This document shows, piece by piece, positions 22,916 through 35,094 of a DNA stretch of 64,000 nucleotides. Position 1 is the stretch's first letter, and each line of letters begins with the position of its first letter. The stretch comes from Pohlia nutans (taxonomy: Eukaryota > Streptophyta > Bryopsida > Bryales > Mniaceae), in assembly GCA_022496805.1 (NCBI GenBank), contig CM040092.1, forward strand, positions 17,688,113 through 17,752,112. Reading direction: 5' to 3'. Below the pieces are notes generated by a model that had not been told where the DNA came from, searched no databases, and was given only the letters and a program-made list of their open reading frames with translations. Made by a program: the position numbers and the translations under genes.

Positions 22916-25900
22916 ATGTGTCTGAATGGTGTCGACGCGAAGCTGAAGATGGCAACGAGGTCGTTGAGCTTGAATCCCAAGCGCCGGTCGGCGAATTTGG
23001 AGGAGCTTGTGGGCTCCTTGAGCCGCGCATACAACGAAACGATTGCGCAGGCGTTGGAGAGACACGAGTACAACTTCGTCGTGTGCGACCCACGACTCCC
23101 TGATCATCCCATCGTGTACGCCAGCGAGGGCTTCTTGCGCATGTCGGGTTACGACCGCGGCGAGGTTCTGGGCCGCAATTGCAGGTAGAATAGAGTAAAT
23201 TTTCCTTCTGCTATGGTTTCTTCAGCCCTAAATTTCTTTCTGTGTTCTTGTTTTACAAGACTCTTCTGTATTGCAGATTTCTGCAGGGCCCTAACACGGA
23301 CCGCCGCACCGTTCTCGAGATCCGGGACGCGATACGAGAGGAGCGGCCATGTCAGGTGCGCTTCTGGCACAAATGAACGTAAAATTCATTGCAAAAAATT
23401 AACACCCACAACCGACAATACACCCAAATGCAAGGTGTAGACTGACCCATAATGGTTAATCAATGCCACTTGTGTAGAAATTTCTGTTGACAAATGAACT
23501 TCTTGCACTATTATCTATATTAGTTAATTCCAATAAGCAACTTGGGCTGGTTTGTGGAATCATATGTTCACAGATTTGGGATAGTCTAGTTATCTGACTA
23601 ACTTTTCACTTTTTGAAAATTTGTAGAAATTTCATTTTTTAGAACTAGAATATGGAAAAAATTGCATTCCTCATGATTTCTATTTTCCCATGAAGGAAAA
23701 TTACTATTCGCCTTCTACTCCTACCCCACGTAGGCTAGAAAGCTTAAGCTATCGGTTTTGGGTGTTTCTACCTTAAATGACTTACAACAACCTCTCATCA
23801 GAGTTTGCAAAGCAAGGAGGATCTGAGAGTTGAAAGACAATCATGAAGTGATTAGAAGGGTGCAGTTCCACATTCTCTTAGTTCTTCATATTCTCCATAA
23901 AGTTGAATCTTCTAACATCAGATGCTTTGACTCAGGTGCGCGTTTTGAACTACACAAAGCAAGGGCGACCGTTCTGGAACTTGTTTCACATGGCGCCCAT
24001 CTACTCGAAGCAGGACGGCATTGTGATCCACTACGTCGGCGTTCAAACCCCTCTTACATCCGGAGTTTCATCCCGAACACAAGAAATTATCTCTGAAACT
24101 GTGAAGGTGTTGGTCGAGGGTGCAGATTCACCACAGCCTGTTGAAGGCCTCGTAGATCTGCGTCTCAGGGGTGGAGGTCAGTTCTTGCAACCAATATCAT
24201 CTGATATTGTTTCTCATGTGAAAATCAATGTAGTATGGATTTTCATAGCATTTTTGAGGTTTCATAGCAACCTCAACACCCTTGGAAAAAGAATCGAGAA
24301 TGCTTTTGCTCATCTCAGGTGTGAAGTACCAAAAGCTACAAGAAGGAAATAGGTGCTACACTATTTCGTAGTATGAATTAGTGTACCTATTCATGAATAT
24401 CATCTACTAAGCTTTGGAGCTCGTGATGGCCACTTGTTGCTTGAGTGACTAAAACTTCCAAGTTACACAGTTTAACAAACGAATTCATTTGTCACAATGT
24501 GTTGATGCTTCATTAAATCATTAAATAGAATAAAGAGTGTAGCCACTTTATGTAGTGAATGTAAGACTTTTGAGTCGTTAGTTTTTGGGTTACCATGTAC
24601 ACTGGAGAAGGGTGAATTCTCACCAATGCTAAGAATGTTATGTATTAGCTATGTACACGACCATAGCTTTTGCATGAAGACTGGAGAGTTGCATTCGTCA
24701 GCAACAGTTCATGCATTTTTTTTTTCTGTTGCTGTATTCTGAATCCTTCAATGTGATCTTCGTTTGGTTACATCAGCGGATGATGGGGACATGGACCAGG
24801 AGGAGCAGATAGACAACGAGATTGACGAGGATTCATGTACAGTAGATGAGGCTCTGAAAGAAAAGGCAGCGTTGGCATTGCGAGCAGTTACTTGTGAGCT
24901 CACTCAGTCGAGTAGAATAAAAGGCGATCTTGCGCGAAGCCGACCCATGAGTGGTGTTACTGGGGTTGTGTGTTCTTCTCTAATGGTTTCCCTTACACGG
25001 ATCCAGCAAAGCTTCGTCTTGTAAGCAGAAGCATCACCTTTTATCTCCTGCATTGTACAACATGTTCTTTTCAAATGCAGCAATTTTCGTTTGTGCTCTC
25101 ACAATGCTGAGAGCCCGTGAATGCTGCTGACATTTAAGGCAAACCACCCTATCTGTGCCACTTTGTGATCGCTATGTATCAGTGTCTTACATTTAAAATT
25201 TTGATATGTATGCTGTTGGTACATAGTGGCACAAATAAGGTGATTTTGGCACACATAGGGTGGCTTACCTTATGGATTTCCGAAGCTCTTTGGCTTATCC
25301 AACAGCATTTTTTCTGAAATTTCCCCTTCACCAGTTTCGGGTCTAATTCTTTATCTGTGTGTTGAACAGATCGGACCCAAACTTACCGGACATGCCAATT
25401 GTTTATGCCAGTGATGTGTTTTGCAATTTAACTGGTATTTTGTTTCACATCCTCCGGCCAACTAATTTGAACAACATATTATGGACTTACATTTTGTGTT
25501 TGTTTCATTTTTTCCTGGTCAGTCTAAAGAGAATATGATGGCGATTCTGTAAAGTAAAACGTTGTCATTCTGCGTACAAGTTTATGGAAGGTAGTTCTTC
25601 ACTTGAAAAGTGTGAGTGATGTAGTGACAAGTCTAATTCATACTCTGCTTTTGGGCTTATGTGCTGACAGGCTACAGTCGAGAGGAGGTCGTTGGTCGCA
25701 ATTGCCGATTTTTGCAAGGTCCAGACACCAGTCCCGAAGATGTCCAGAAGGTGGATTTGCATTCTGTCACCTTGTCAAAATTGCCACTATTTCTTAGTCT
25801 GTGTGTTCTTCATGGCAACCCCATCCATCCTTCAAGGGATTTGCAAAAGGACTTCATTTAAGTGTGTTGCTTCATATGTTCCATTTTCACTGTGCATTTG

Positions 25901-27530
25901 TTGGTAAATTTAAAAATACATTTCTATCCCGCTGATTCACTTGAAAGTGGGAATTTATTTGTAGGTTGTAAGTCGATAGGTCAGGAGATAGACATTCTGC
26001 TTCTTTGATTTGTGCTGAAGCTTTAGGTCGTAAGACTTTGTTAGCACTCATTTGGCGTCTTACCAGTTTCTACTCCTGGATGAATATGTGTCAGATACGT
26101 CAAGCTGTTGAGGAGGAGCAAGCTTGCACTGTCAAAATCTTAAATTACAGGTACACAACATTGAACTGCCAGTTCTTTGGTATGTGAGTTTCATTTCTTG
26201 CACGTTTGCGGTAACTCTGTAATTGCGATGTCAGATCCAAACTTTAGACAGGACTTGCAAGAGGGATGAAGTTGACTTATCCCTTGTAAGCATGCTTGTT
26301 TCTGCTAGAGCTATTTGAGTGTTAATGAAATGAGTTTGTGTGTGTTTGAGCACCATCAGTGAGAGATCTAAGTAAAACATCCCTAATCAGTGGTGATCTG
26401 ATTCTAAATTTCAGAAAGGATAAAACACCCTTCTACAATTATTTGCACGTTGCGCCTGTGCGAAGCTGCGGTGGAAAGGTGAGAAAGTACTCTATCAAGT
26501 TTAAGCTGCTGTAGTTATGTTTCCTCTTGTCTAAATCTACTGAATTTGAGCATTCAGTATGTTAATTTTCTTTTAGGCAGGGACTTCACTTTTTGTGCTG
26601 AACATACTTCCTATTGTTACACTGGAAAATCGGAGTTATCGAACCCCAAAATTTGACTGTGCATAGCTCGTGAACTTCGAAAAAGACTCACAAGAAACAC
26701 TGATGTTCAAAACTTCATGAAAATTTTGGAGTTCAAGGATAACTCTATCGTATGCATAAGTGATGGAGGTTTAAAAGTTTATTGGTAGATGACCTCAAAT
26801 AAAATTTTGAACCTCTATAACTTTTATCTACCAGTAAACTTCTTAAACGTTTGTCTACCAATGGGTACGTATTGATTAGGAGGAAAAAGATTTATTTGTT
26901 CAAGAAGTTTTGGTAGATAAATGTCTAAGTTGCTTACATCCTCCCAATCAATACATACCCATGGTCTAGGGTGGCGATTATGGATCCCTACCTAATGACA
27001 CTGAGATTACCTCCGGGGGTGCATTGTACTAAATACGTACAGGTATACGTCAGTGCAGAGAAGGGGTATTAATTCAAACATTGTCGTATTACGTATACAT
27101 ACTATAAACATATTTAGAGCTTAGAATATTGACGTATACTTACATTAAACATATATTTAGGACGGAATAGATATGTATACAAAGGTTTTTAGACATATAA
27201 CCCCTTGTATACATGAGGGTTTTTAGAGGGGGTCACGAACGCACGTGATTCCCAAACATAATGTAGAGTGCACCCCCGAGAGATTACCACCTCTCTCCTG
27301 CACATGATTGTCTGTAAAATTAATCTTTTGTGAAATTGTAAATGCAGGTGGCCTTTTACGTAGGTGTGCAGCTGGAGGTGGGCGAGGTAGATACCGACAC
27401 GTCTGAAGAGACTGGAATGAGTGCACATGCGAAGCAACTGGGAGCAGTTGGGGTTGTGAGGGTAGCTGTGCGCAGCTTGCAAGGCTCGGGCCTCCGGCGG
27501 ACCCTCAAGAGGGACAGTGTAAGGCCTTGA
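22916..27530 (+). CDS. LLP: LOV/LOV blue-light receptor protein, copy 1 (PAS/LOV family)
   Basis: Nine exons: 22916-23184, 23277-23355, 23936-24176, 24777-25020, 25370-25434, 25671-25750, 26095-26150, 26415-26478 and 27348-27530. They total 1281 nt and encode 426 aa. LOV1 (residues ~38-150) has Cys89 in GRNCRFLQ plus LNYTK, FWNLFH and YVGVQ. LOV2 (~277-385) has Cys311 in GRNCRFLQ plus LNYRKDKTPF and FYVGVQ. In this family the LOV cysteine forms a photoadduct with flavin mononucleotide under blue light, and both domains look competent. There is no kinase or other output domain. The linker (TQSSR...[11 protein letters not shown]) and C-terminus ([17 protein letters not shown]) match the plant PAS/LOV (PLP) type. 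ATG 22916 is the first in-frame Met; Met12 is an alternative. Compared with copy 2 it has three extra introns, two inside LOV1. Confidence 0.93.
26856..26976. repeat. Short inverted repeat in LLP copy 1 intron 8
   Basis: ACCAATGGGTACGTATTGAT at ~26858 and its imperfect complement at ~26950-26975 flank a ~70-bp centre. It looks like a small hairpin or MITE relic. No target duplication could be assigned. Confidence 0.5.
27012..27280 (+). mobile_element. hAT-type MITE with 8-bp target duplication, in LLP copy 1 intron 8
   Basis: The termini TCCGGGGGTGCATTGTACT and (rc) CTCGGGGGTGCACTCTAC are flanked by perfect 8-bp duplications AGATTACC at 27004-27011 and 27281-27288. It shares its full length and interior with 43779-44039 and 46571-46838. 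It is 269 bp and non-coding. Confidence 0.9.
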
Positions 27531-28863
27531 AATCATTTTCTACCCTCACTGGAAGGAGAAACCTCCCTCTGCTTGTAAAATAAATCATGTAAAGTCTGTC
27601 CAGGGAGAACTGAATCCCTCATTCAGTTTTGCCCTTTCATGCGCCATGGATGCCTGAAACTCTCAGTCGACTCTTAGCTGATTAGTCAAGTAGCTTACAA
27701 GCTATCAGAGTCAATAGATTGGCTGTGTAAACTGTTTTATATGTGGCTGCGTCTCTCATCATGGGAGTGTTTCAGGTTACAAAACTGGATGGTGCTGTGG
27801 TAGTTGTATGCTTGCTAAACTTTTATTTGTTGATATTGCACTGCATGATTACACACTGAATGAGCAGGTTGATATTTAGAGTGTGAGGTTCTAAGGTGAG
27901 ACTCTCCTACGTGGTGCCTCTGGCAATCCACACGCTCAAAATTGCGAGACTTTCACCAAACACTACTGGCAAAGGTTTCCCTTCTCACTCAGAACAGTGT
28001 TAGAGTTCACTGTACACACTTGTTCTACTTGACGAATTGCACTCACTAAGTCTTGAGCGCATGGGCAGTGAGTGTGAAGTGGCGCCGTTTGACTCACCTA
28101 TCAAGTGAAAAGTGGCGCCTTCTTCTTGTAGTGAAAATAGTTGTCTTCCTCTTACGAATTGAAATGGGGAGGTTTTTGCCACCGCCCTTCTAGGAGGCAA
28201 GAGCCATATCCTCACTCGAAAGCTCGCTGCAAAAGTGTGCGCAAAAGTCAGGGCAAATACTTGCTCTGATATCTCCTATTTTGCAACTCTATTTGTGATG
28301 TAAGCTGCCTAGAAAGACGGAGGAGAACAAGAGCTCACGACAACATACAAACTCAATACTTGTTACTACCAAAGGGTGTTGTTTTTTACACTCTTCGACA
28401 TTGTCTTTGACATTTAAGTGTTGAAAAACTAAAGTGTCCAAAACCAAGTTGAAAACATAACTCTTTTAGAATAATGTGCACACTTCTTTTGATACAACCC
28501 TCAACAAATAGAACAATATATAAAACTACACACATCCCCCCCCCCCCCCCCTCCTTCCAAGTAAGATTCTGACGAATTTGAATGTCCTCTAATGGATAGC
28601 AATGTGTCACAATGAACTCTAATTCCAATCCAATGGCCATCTAAATAAGCATCAGGACTTTCCCTTCACCATCAAAGTTCACCATCAAACCCGTTAGTCC
28701 TACATTGTCTAATAACTTGCAAAAAATAACAATTAAGCCATCTACCTTCTACAAATTCACACACTTCACACCATAAATCAATCTCAGTAAAACTCTAACC
28801 TCATACTAATTATTCTACTAAAATATCACCAATAATCCAAATATAACAAAATGCCTAGGTTAA
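27531..28863. other. Intergenic, 3' flank of LLP copy 1
   Basis: No further gene is seen. A run of 16 C lies at 28536-28551, next to sequence shared with ~21700. Confidence 0.4.
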
Positions 28864-29421
28864 CCCTTAAAGGACCAAGTGTCCTAACTAGAACATTTCA
28901 ATGTTCGGGTAGGTTCCTATGGTGTCAATTTTTATTTTTATTTTTTGAAATAAATCATGTGAATTCGGTATATCAATAAAAAAATGGGGATCTAATTTTT
29001 TTTGATTCCGACTTTTTAAGTGGAAGTTATGGAGCAAAAGGGGTTTTTTTGGGAAGAATGGGCAATGCGGGCAGGGCTCAAAATGAAACTCAAAAATTAT
29101 TATTTTTCAACTTTAACCGTAGGATCTTGTTATAGATTACCAAGAGAGTGCATGATAAAATTTTCATAGAATTTGATCGTACAGATTGCAAGATTATAGC
29201 GTTTGAAGTGAAAAGATGAAATTGCAGTCTTTTTGAATATTTTTTGACCATCTTTGAAGACATGGGAAAAATTGTTAAATTGGTTTAAAATTTTCTTAAA
29301 TTTTATTTAAATTTTTGATTTGGTATTTTCTATCAAGAGGAAAAAAAATATTCACAAGAAAATGAATAGAAAGAGGTGAAAATGATGCTCAAAAACAGGA
29401 AAAACCGCGGTCCTTTAGGGG
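28864..29421 (+). mobile_element. TTAA-flanked piggyBac-like MITE (558 bp)
   Basis: The ends CCCTTAAAGGACCAAG and CGGTCCTTTAGGGG are flanked by TTAA at 28860-28863 and 29422-29425. The termini match the 230-bp subfamily but the interior differs. Confidence 0.85.
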
Positions 29422-29425
29422 TTAA

Positions 29426-30817
29426 ATATTAGAAATTAATATAGAAGTTAACACAAAATACCATAGTAAACGCTTTACTTTAGTTCGTGAGCCGTTTGAA
29501 TGGCTCACATAAGGACCACCCAAGATGAATTTTACATAAATAATTTTTTCAATAGATAAGAGATTTGGACATAATTGTGGACTTCAAGGATGCTTGAAGA
29601 GATGCTCTCATCTTTACATCCTATCGAGATGGAGCTCACTTTTGAAGTAGATGGACTACTTTTATTTGTTAGCATGTCTTTAATATGGCACAAGAGATAC
29701 AATGTTCAATAGTCTGTTCAAGAGAGTTTGTTCAAGAGACACAACGACGATGTTCTAAATTATTGCACAACATCAATGAATAGTTTGGAATGAAAAGTGC
29801 AAGGATTTTTATTTTATTTCAGTGTTTTAAACAAAGCAAACCCAATGCTTATCAAGAATTGGTACAACTCCACATCATGATAACCATAGAGGTCAAAACA
29901 GACACGAACAAAGTCACCAAAATCAAACTAATCCACCACTCTTGGTTGTAGAATGAAACCCGTGTCTTGTCAAGTGGTCTTTTCCTCCATACAACTTGGG
30001 AGAAATTTTAGCTTTACAGACTAAAATTCTACATTTTCTTGAACCCACTAGTTTTCTGGAACATATTCGCGGCTAGGCCTTAAGAAAATAGAAAATATTC
30101 TTTGATTCCCCCCTGAAATGATCAATTTTTTTCCTAACATTTTGGGCAACATTGAATTTCAACCCGCTCACTTGTAACTAAAGGTCGGTTCTCCTTGGAC
30201 ATTGCTTCCGTAGAGCCAAGGACTTTCCTACTCAAAAAAATAGAAGGATCCCAATGATCCCAAAATTGGCTAAAATTAGCTAGATTTCTACCAAACAAAA
30301 TTCTTGTGCTATTAGTACATTGTAGGTAAAAATAGTCATTAGCAAAATATTTGACAAATTTTATAGGTCATTAGACAATTTGCTACATCATTCATTTTGG
30401 AAGTAACATCAATAACAACCAATTAAGGCTTCATAATTACTTGGCAACCAATAAGAACTCTCCAAATATATTTTGTAAGAATAAGTTTATCTTTCCTTTT
30501 CTACTTCTACATACTTGGGTAGCAAAAGTAGCTGACCTTCTGCATGGGTGGTAGCATATTGCACAAAATACCACAAAGGCACAAACTAGTCATGCGATCA
30601 CTGAAGGATTCTGTCATCAAGCATCTCAGATTCTGGATCACTCTTGTCAGAGAGGCTTTCATGGAGATAAAGCGGGTTCAGTTGCCGTTTGATTCTAAAC
30701 ATAAATGAATAAATAAATAAAACATTCATGGAGTAATAATAATCAGAAAGAATATACCAAAATAAATTGTGCTTTGGTCTTATCTGATGGCCGGCATGCT
30801 GGTTCGTCACACGTTAA
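29426..30817. other. Intergenic, no gene seen
   Basis: Sequence at ~29500-29640 is an imperfect inverted copy of ~32330-32450 (shared AAGAGATGCTC and TTTGGACATAATTGTGG text). This may mark the ends of an old, larger element. No gene is seen. Confidence 0.4.
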
Positions 30818-31597
30818 CCCTTTATTGCCCATGTAACCGCTAAGTGGTCACTAGATCACCAGAAAATGAAATGCTGTAAAATCTGTGAACCATCATAGTC
30901 CGGTGTCTGATGTTCAAATGTGTAACTTTTGATTCTACAAATGATGCAAAAAGAAAATTTGGAATCTGACTTTCTTAGATATCCAAATACCCATGTACAA
31001 AACACCAAAATACTGCAAATACCTCAAAATACAGCATATGTACTATGTTGTATTTCTAGTGTTTGGAAGTTTGTTATCTCGTGTTTTTTTTGGATTGTGT
31101 TTTCTCGTTCATGTTCCATTAGTGTATGTATTCCGATCTTGATCAATGTACCAACTCCTTTCTTATTTTAACGTATAAATTAGTGTCCTAAACCGTACAT
31201 GGATAAGTCACTCTTACCTATAAAATTCACAATAATTATGTATGAGTCCGTTCTTGACATGAAAGATTGCAATGGAGAGGTGGTGGCATAGCTCATTGCT
31301 GAACATCTTCACTTTCATATTTGAAAAATTAACCCAAATTCTAATTAACCTTGAAGTCACACACCCCCCAAAATCTCATTTTTGAGTGTGCATCATACGG
31401 TTCAAAGATACACTATGATCTTCCAATCCAACGGTCCGATCATATCAGGATTTGATTGATACTTGTTTCATTAAGCTATAATTACATTTATACGGTTAGA
31501 TACTATTAATAGTATCTTGAATTTCAACAAAGAAAGTTTTTAAAAAATATCACCCAAAACCTATGGTTCTTCTAGAACCACCATGGGCACTAAAGGG
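30818..31597. mobile_element. TTAA-flanked piggyBac-like MITE (780 bp)
   Basis: CCCTTTATTGCCCATG at the left and CATGGGCACTAAAGGG at the right are inverted, with TTAA at 30814-30817 and 31598-31601. The right TTAA is shared with the next element. Confidence 0.8.
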
Positions 31598-31601
31598 TTA
31601 A

Positions 31602-31923
31602 CCCCTAAACGTCCCAACGTTCAGAAACTAGATGACAAACAGATTCAAAGCCTTGTAACTTTTTCATACAATCTCGAATGATTTTCATCCAAGCCATCTT
31701 TGCAAGCCTATTAGGTTCTATAGCAATTAAAGTAAATCTCTTGTAGTGTTGAGATGTTGATAATATTGGAGAGGCCTCCAAATGCAAGTATGTCAAATTT
31801 GTTGAGTAGATTTTATGTTTGCAATGGACCTCTCATGTACACCTCATGTACATTTGAGCCATGCTAATATCTATTTTTAAGGCTAACATCTACTTCTGAT
31901 CAAAGGGTTGGTACGTTTAGGGG
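31602..31923. mobile_element. TTAA-flanked piggyBac-like MITE (322 bp), abutting the previous one
   Basis: The ends CCCCTAAACGTCCCAACG and GGTTGGTACGTTTAGGGG are flanked by TTAA at 31598-31601 and 31924-31927. Confidence 0.85.
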
Positions 31924-31927
31924 TTAA

Positions 31928-33131
31928 ACATGCATGCTAGACTGATTATCCCATTTAGTGCTGTGATAATAATTCTCAAGGCACGCACTATTTTGCCAAA
32001 TCTCAAAATTAGTGTGAGTTGAAATTGTTACTGAGTGGCTGAAATCTTCATATTACGTTAATTTTACATCGAAATGATATTTATTATCACCTTCACTAAT
32101 TTCCCACATGCACTATAAATCCTCCCTTACTAAATGGGATAATTAGTGTAGTCATTGACTCGTTGCAATCTCAATTTATCGTGGGTGTATGAATGAATGG
32201 GTAAAGCATTGCCTCTGTGTCTCTTGAAGAGGTATAAGTGGAGGGGCTCCAACCCTAATTGTATCACACCGTAGTCCTGACAACAAATTAAAGTAGCACG
32301 GCCACTTCAAACTTGAGCCATGTCTCAGTAGGATGCAATGACGAGCATCTCTTCAAGCACCCTAGAACTCCACAATTATGTCCAAAGCTCTTATTTGTCA
32401 ACTTATTTATGTAAAATCCATCTATAGTCGCGTGAGAGACTCAGATTTTGAAATATCAGCCCCGTCAAACAAGATATAACAAGTCAATGTGATTTTCATA
32501 GGTGTGGATGCTCTATTAATTTATAAGCCCATCATAACAATCTCGAGTTGTCTTGAATTGGTTCCTTTTCTATAGTGCAAATATAGACATATTTGCACCT
32601 CTCTTGTTGCAGCAAAAACAAATCATAACCTCAGTTGAATCCCATGTATATTTTCATCATTTTCAACTTGCTATTGCATTGTAACTAAAGAATAGATTGT
32701 ATGAGCTTTCTATAATACTTTTACAATTCTCGATTTGATGCATTTTAGAGCATGTAGCACAATTTTTAAAATTGCATTCTCTCGACTACAAAATGTTGAT
32801 TGTGTCCATATTTTAACTATTAGATATTGTAGAGGCATCATTTCTTCACATTCAAGAATGATGATTTTACAATAGCACTATGTAGTTCTCGAGAATTCAT
32901 CTTTTGTTTAGTTAGATTCCTATCTTTATTTCAATCAATTGGGACTTTAGTGATATCTTCTTTATATTCCATTTATTTTTTACTGTAAATAAAAACCCTT
33001 TAGAGAGAAAGAGTGAATGAAGAGTCTATTGGGAGAAGTGCTACCAACTTGAACACCATAATCAAAGTTTGTACTACCCTTGATGCCTTCTTTTGTGGAT
33101 AGACTCTATAATCACCAAACAAAAGTAACAA
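31928..33131. other. Intergenic, no gene seen
   Basis: The inverted text ATTATCCCATTTAGT (~31947) and ACTAAATGGGATAAT (~32129) bounds a ~200-bp possible MITE. The rest is AT-rich non-coding sequence. Confidence 0.4.
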
Positions 33132-33386
33132 AAGGTCATATTCGTTAAATTGAGACAAAATGGTCATTTTGAGACTTCAGCCCTAAAACAATTATAGTCA
33201 TTTATCGTCGAGTCGACGATAAGATGAGACTGTAACCTTTGGGCAATCAAAGGTTTTTATATATATTAATATATTAAAGTCTCAAATTACCGAATAGTCG
33301 CAAACCTGAACAGTTATAATGGTTTATCCTCGAGTCGACGATAAAATTGAGACTACACTTTGTCTCAATTTAACGAATATGGCCTT
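33132..33386. mobile_element. MITE with 28-bp inverted ends and two internal SalI-like palindromes
   Basis: AAGGTCATATTCGTTAAATT at the left and its near-complement at the right end (33359-33386) are flanked on each side by ACAA, a possible 4-bp target duplication. Inside, ATCGTCGAGTCGACGAT and a near copy (ATCCTCGAGTCGACGAT) each sit next to GAGACT. No coding sequence is present. Confidence 0.65.
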
Positions 33387-33601
33387 ACAAGTAGCAAGTA
33401 ACATGTATCATGTAACAAGTAAAAGTAACATTTGATTGAGGTTGTATGTTATGTGGGGAGATGTGTGTTGGATGGTCACCCCTTTATCCTTGTTAGTGAG
33501 GCACGGAGAGTGACGGAAGATCAATCACCAGCATGGCAACTCTCTGCCTTCCAATCGCATAAATTAATCCAACGTTGTGCATTGTCCAAGATGAACTACA
33601 A

Positions 33602-33709
33602 AGTGGCCCACTCTTGGCTGATTCTGGCATATTGCGAGGCCACAGGTGAGCCCGGAGGGTGAGCACGCTGGCCAAGCAATATGCCATAATTGGCCAAGAG
33701 CGGGCCACT
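33602..33709. ncRNA. Possible miRNA-like hairpin
   Basis: The arms 33602-33635 and 33676-33709 pair over 34 nt with about four mismatches and a 40-nt loop. This is the size and shape of a plant miRNA precursor. The sequence gives no evidence of expression. It could equally be a decayed inverted repeat. A second short stem (ATGCAGAATC...GATTCTGCAT) follows at ~33750-33783. Confidence 0.25.
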
Positions 33710-34551
33710 CTGTGGCGTTAAAAGCATTTGCGGATTATTTAAAGTTGATGCAGAATCTGCCCCCTTAGCCGATTCTGCATGCAGAATTGACAATATACCT
33801 TTGAAAACTATTATGCATTATTAATTTGTCTCCGAAATGGCCAAATCATATGCAAGTGCTTTTAATGGCAACAAAGGGGGCACGCAGGTGACAAGTGGGC
33901 GGGCACTTCAAGGGTGGGTTGCGCCTTGAGGTCGGGCGAGCTCTTATTAAAAAAAGTGCGTCCTTTCATGAATGCCTTTGCAACATAACAAAAATTTAAT
34001 GACTAGAGCTCAGAAGTAGCTAATGACCAAGGTAAAATGATGAATGCAAACAATCATATTGTAAAAAATACATTTAAGATGGGACAAAGGAATTTATCAA
34101 CAGAATCAGTGACGAACATTGTATGTGTTGGTCAAAGAAAAAATAAAATTGAACAAAAAGAATTGTATATAGAACCTGCTCAAAAGTATTAATAAAAAGA
34201 AACATAAGACCAATTTGGGTTTTTTAATCCTTTAGGGGTTAATGTGTCATCAAAAGACACAATTACTTATGATAAACTTAACCCCTAAAGGCGCAACCAA
34301 CCCGTATGGGGTTGATGGATGATCTACTTTCTTTCATATCTCCTTCCTTGTAGACCTCTTTACCACGATTGAAACATTCTTGGGAGATACTTCATCAAGT
34401 TGTTGTCCTACCCAACGGTTGAATTTGGTGTTACTAAAATACATACTTCTTTAAAATTACAAACGTAGAAGTATGTGAAATTTTGACCAAGCCAAAATTG
34501 CATTGACTTTAGTTCAAAAGTGGCCTTGCAAAACTGAGGTCATAGATTTAA
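33710..34551. other. Intergenic with truncated TTAA-type element ends
   Basis: A right end (ATCCTTTAGGGG then TTAA at 34239-34242) of the 230-bp subfamily has lost its left terminus. A left end (TTAA at 34278-34281, then CCCCTAAAGGCGC) has no matching right end. No gene is seen. Confidence 0.55.
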
Positions 34552-35094
34552 CTCCTAAAAGCCCGAGGGGTATTGGACAAAACATAGATGTGTTATAATA
34601 TGTGCCTTCCATATGTTTAATGAAGTTTGGTTCAATAGACAAAATGTAGGGCATCATCTCTACAAATTCTCTGTCAGTCAAACTTCCAAAAATAACTTCA
34701 GATCTTTTTTTAATGAATTTAAAAGCATTAATCTTTGAAAATTAGTATAAATTCTAATTTTCGCTTTTAGAGTTTATAATTTAGCATGATTGGTTAAATG
34801 TGGTTTATCTATTGTAAACTTCAAAAAAGAAAAATAAATGATGGAGGGAACATCATTACTTTCCCCAAATAGCAAATTTTGTAACACTAAGACAATGTTG
34901 AAGTGATTCACTTTGAAAAATTCTCCTGGGTGGAGTTTAACTCGGATTGACATAGTTCAAATTGGGTTGAAAAGTAGACTTGATGTAGTATTTTGTTTTT
35001 ATTTATTTATTTTCAATTTTTTATTTTATTTTATTGCGGGTAGCCCGTTAGATTCAGGCAGCGACCAGAAAATGGTCGTTTGGGCGTTTAGGGG
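34552..35094. mobile_element. TTAA-flanked piggyBac-like MITE (543 bp), sister of 4218-4757
   Basis: The left end CTCCTAAAAGCCCGAGG and right end GGGCGTTTAGGGG are flanked by TTAA at 34548-34551 and 35095-35098. It aligns along its whole length with 4218-4757. Confidence 0.88.
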
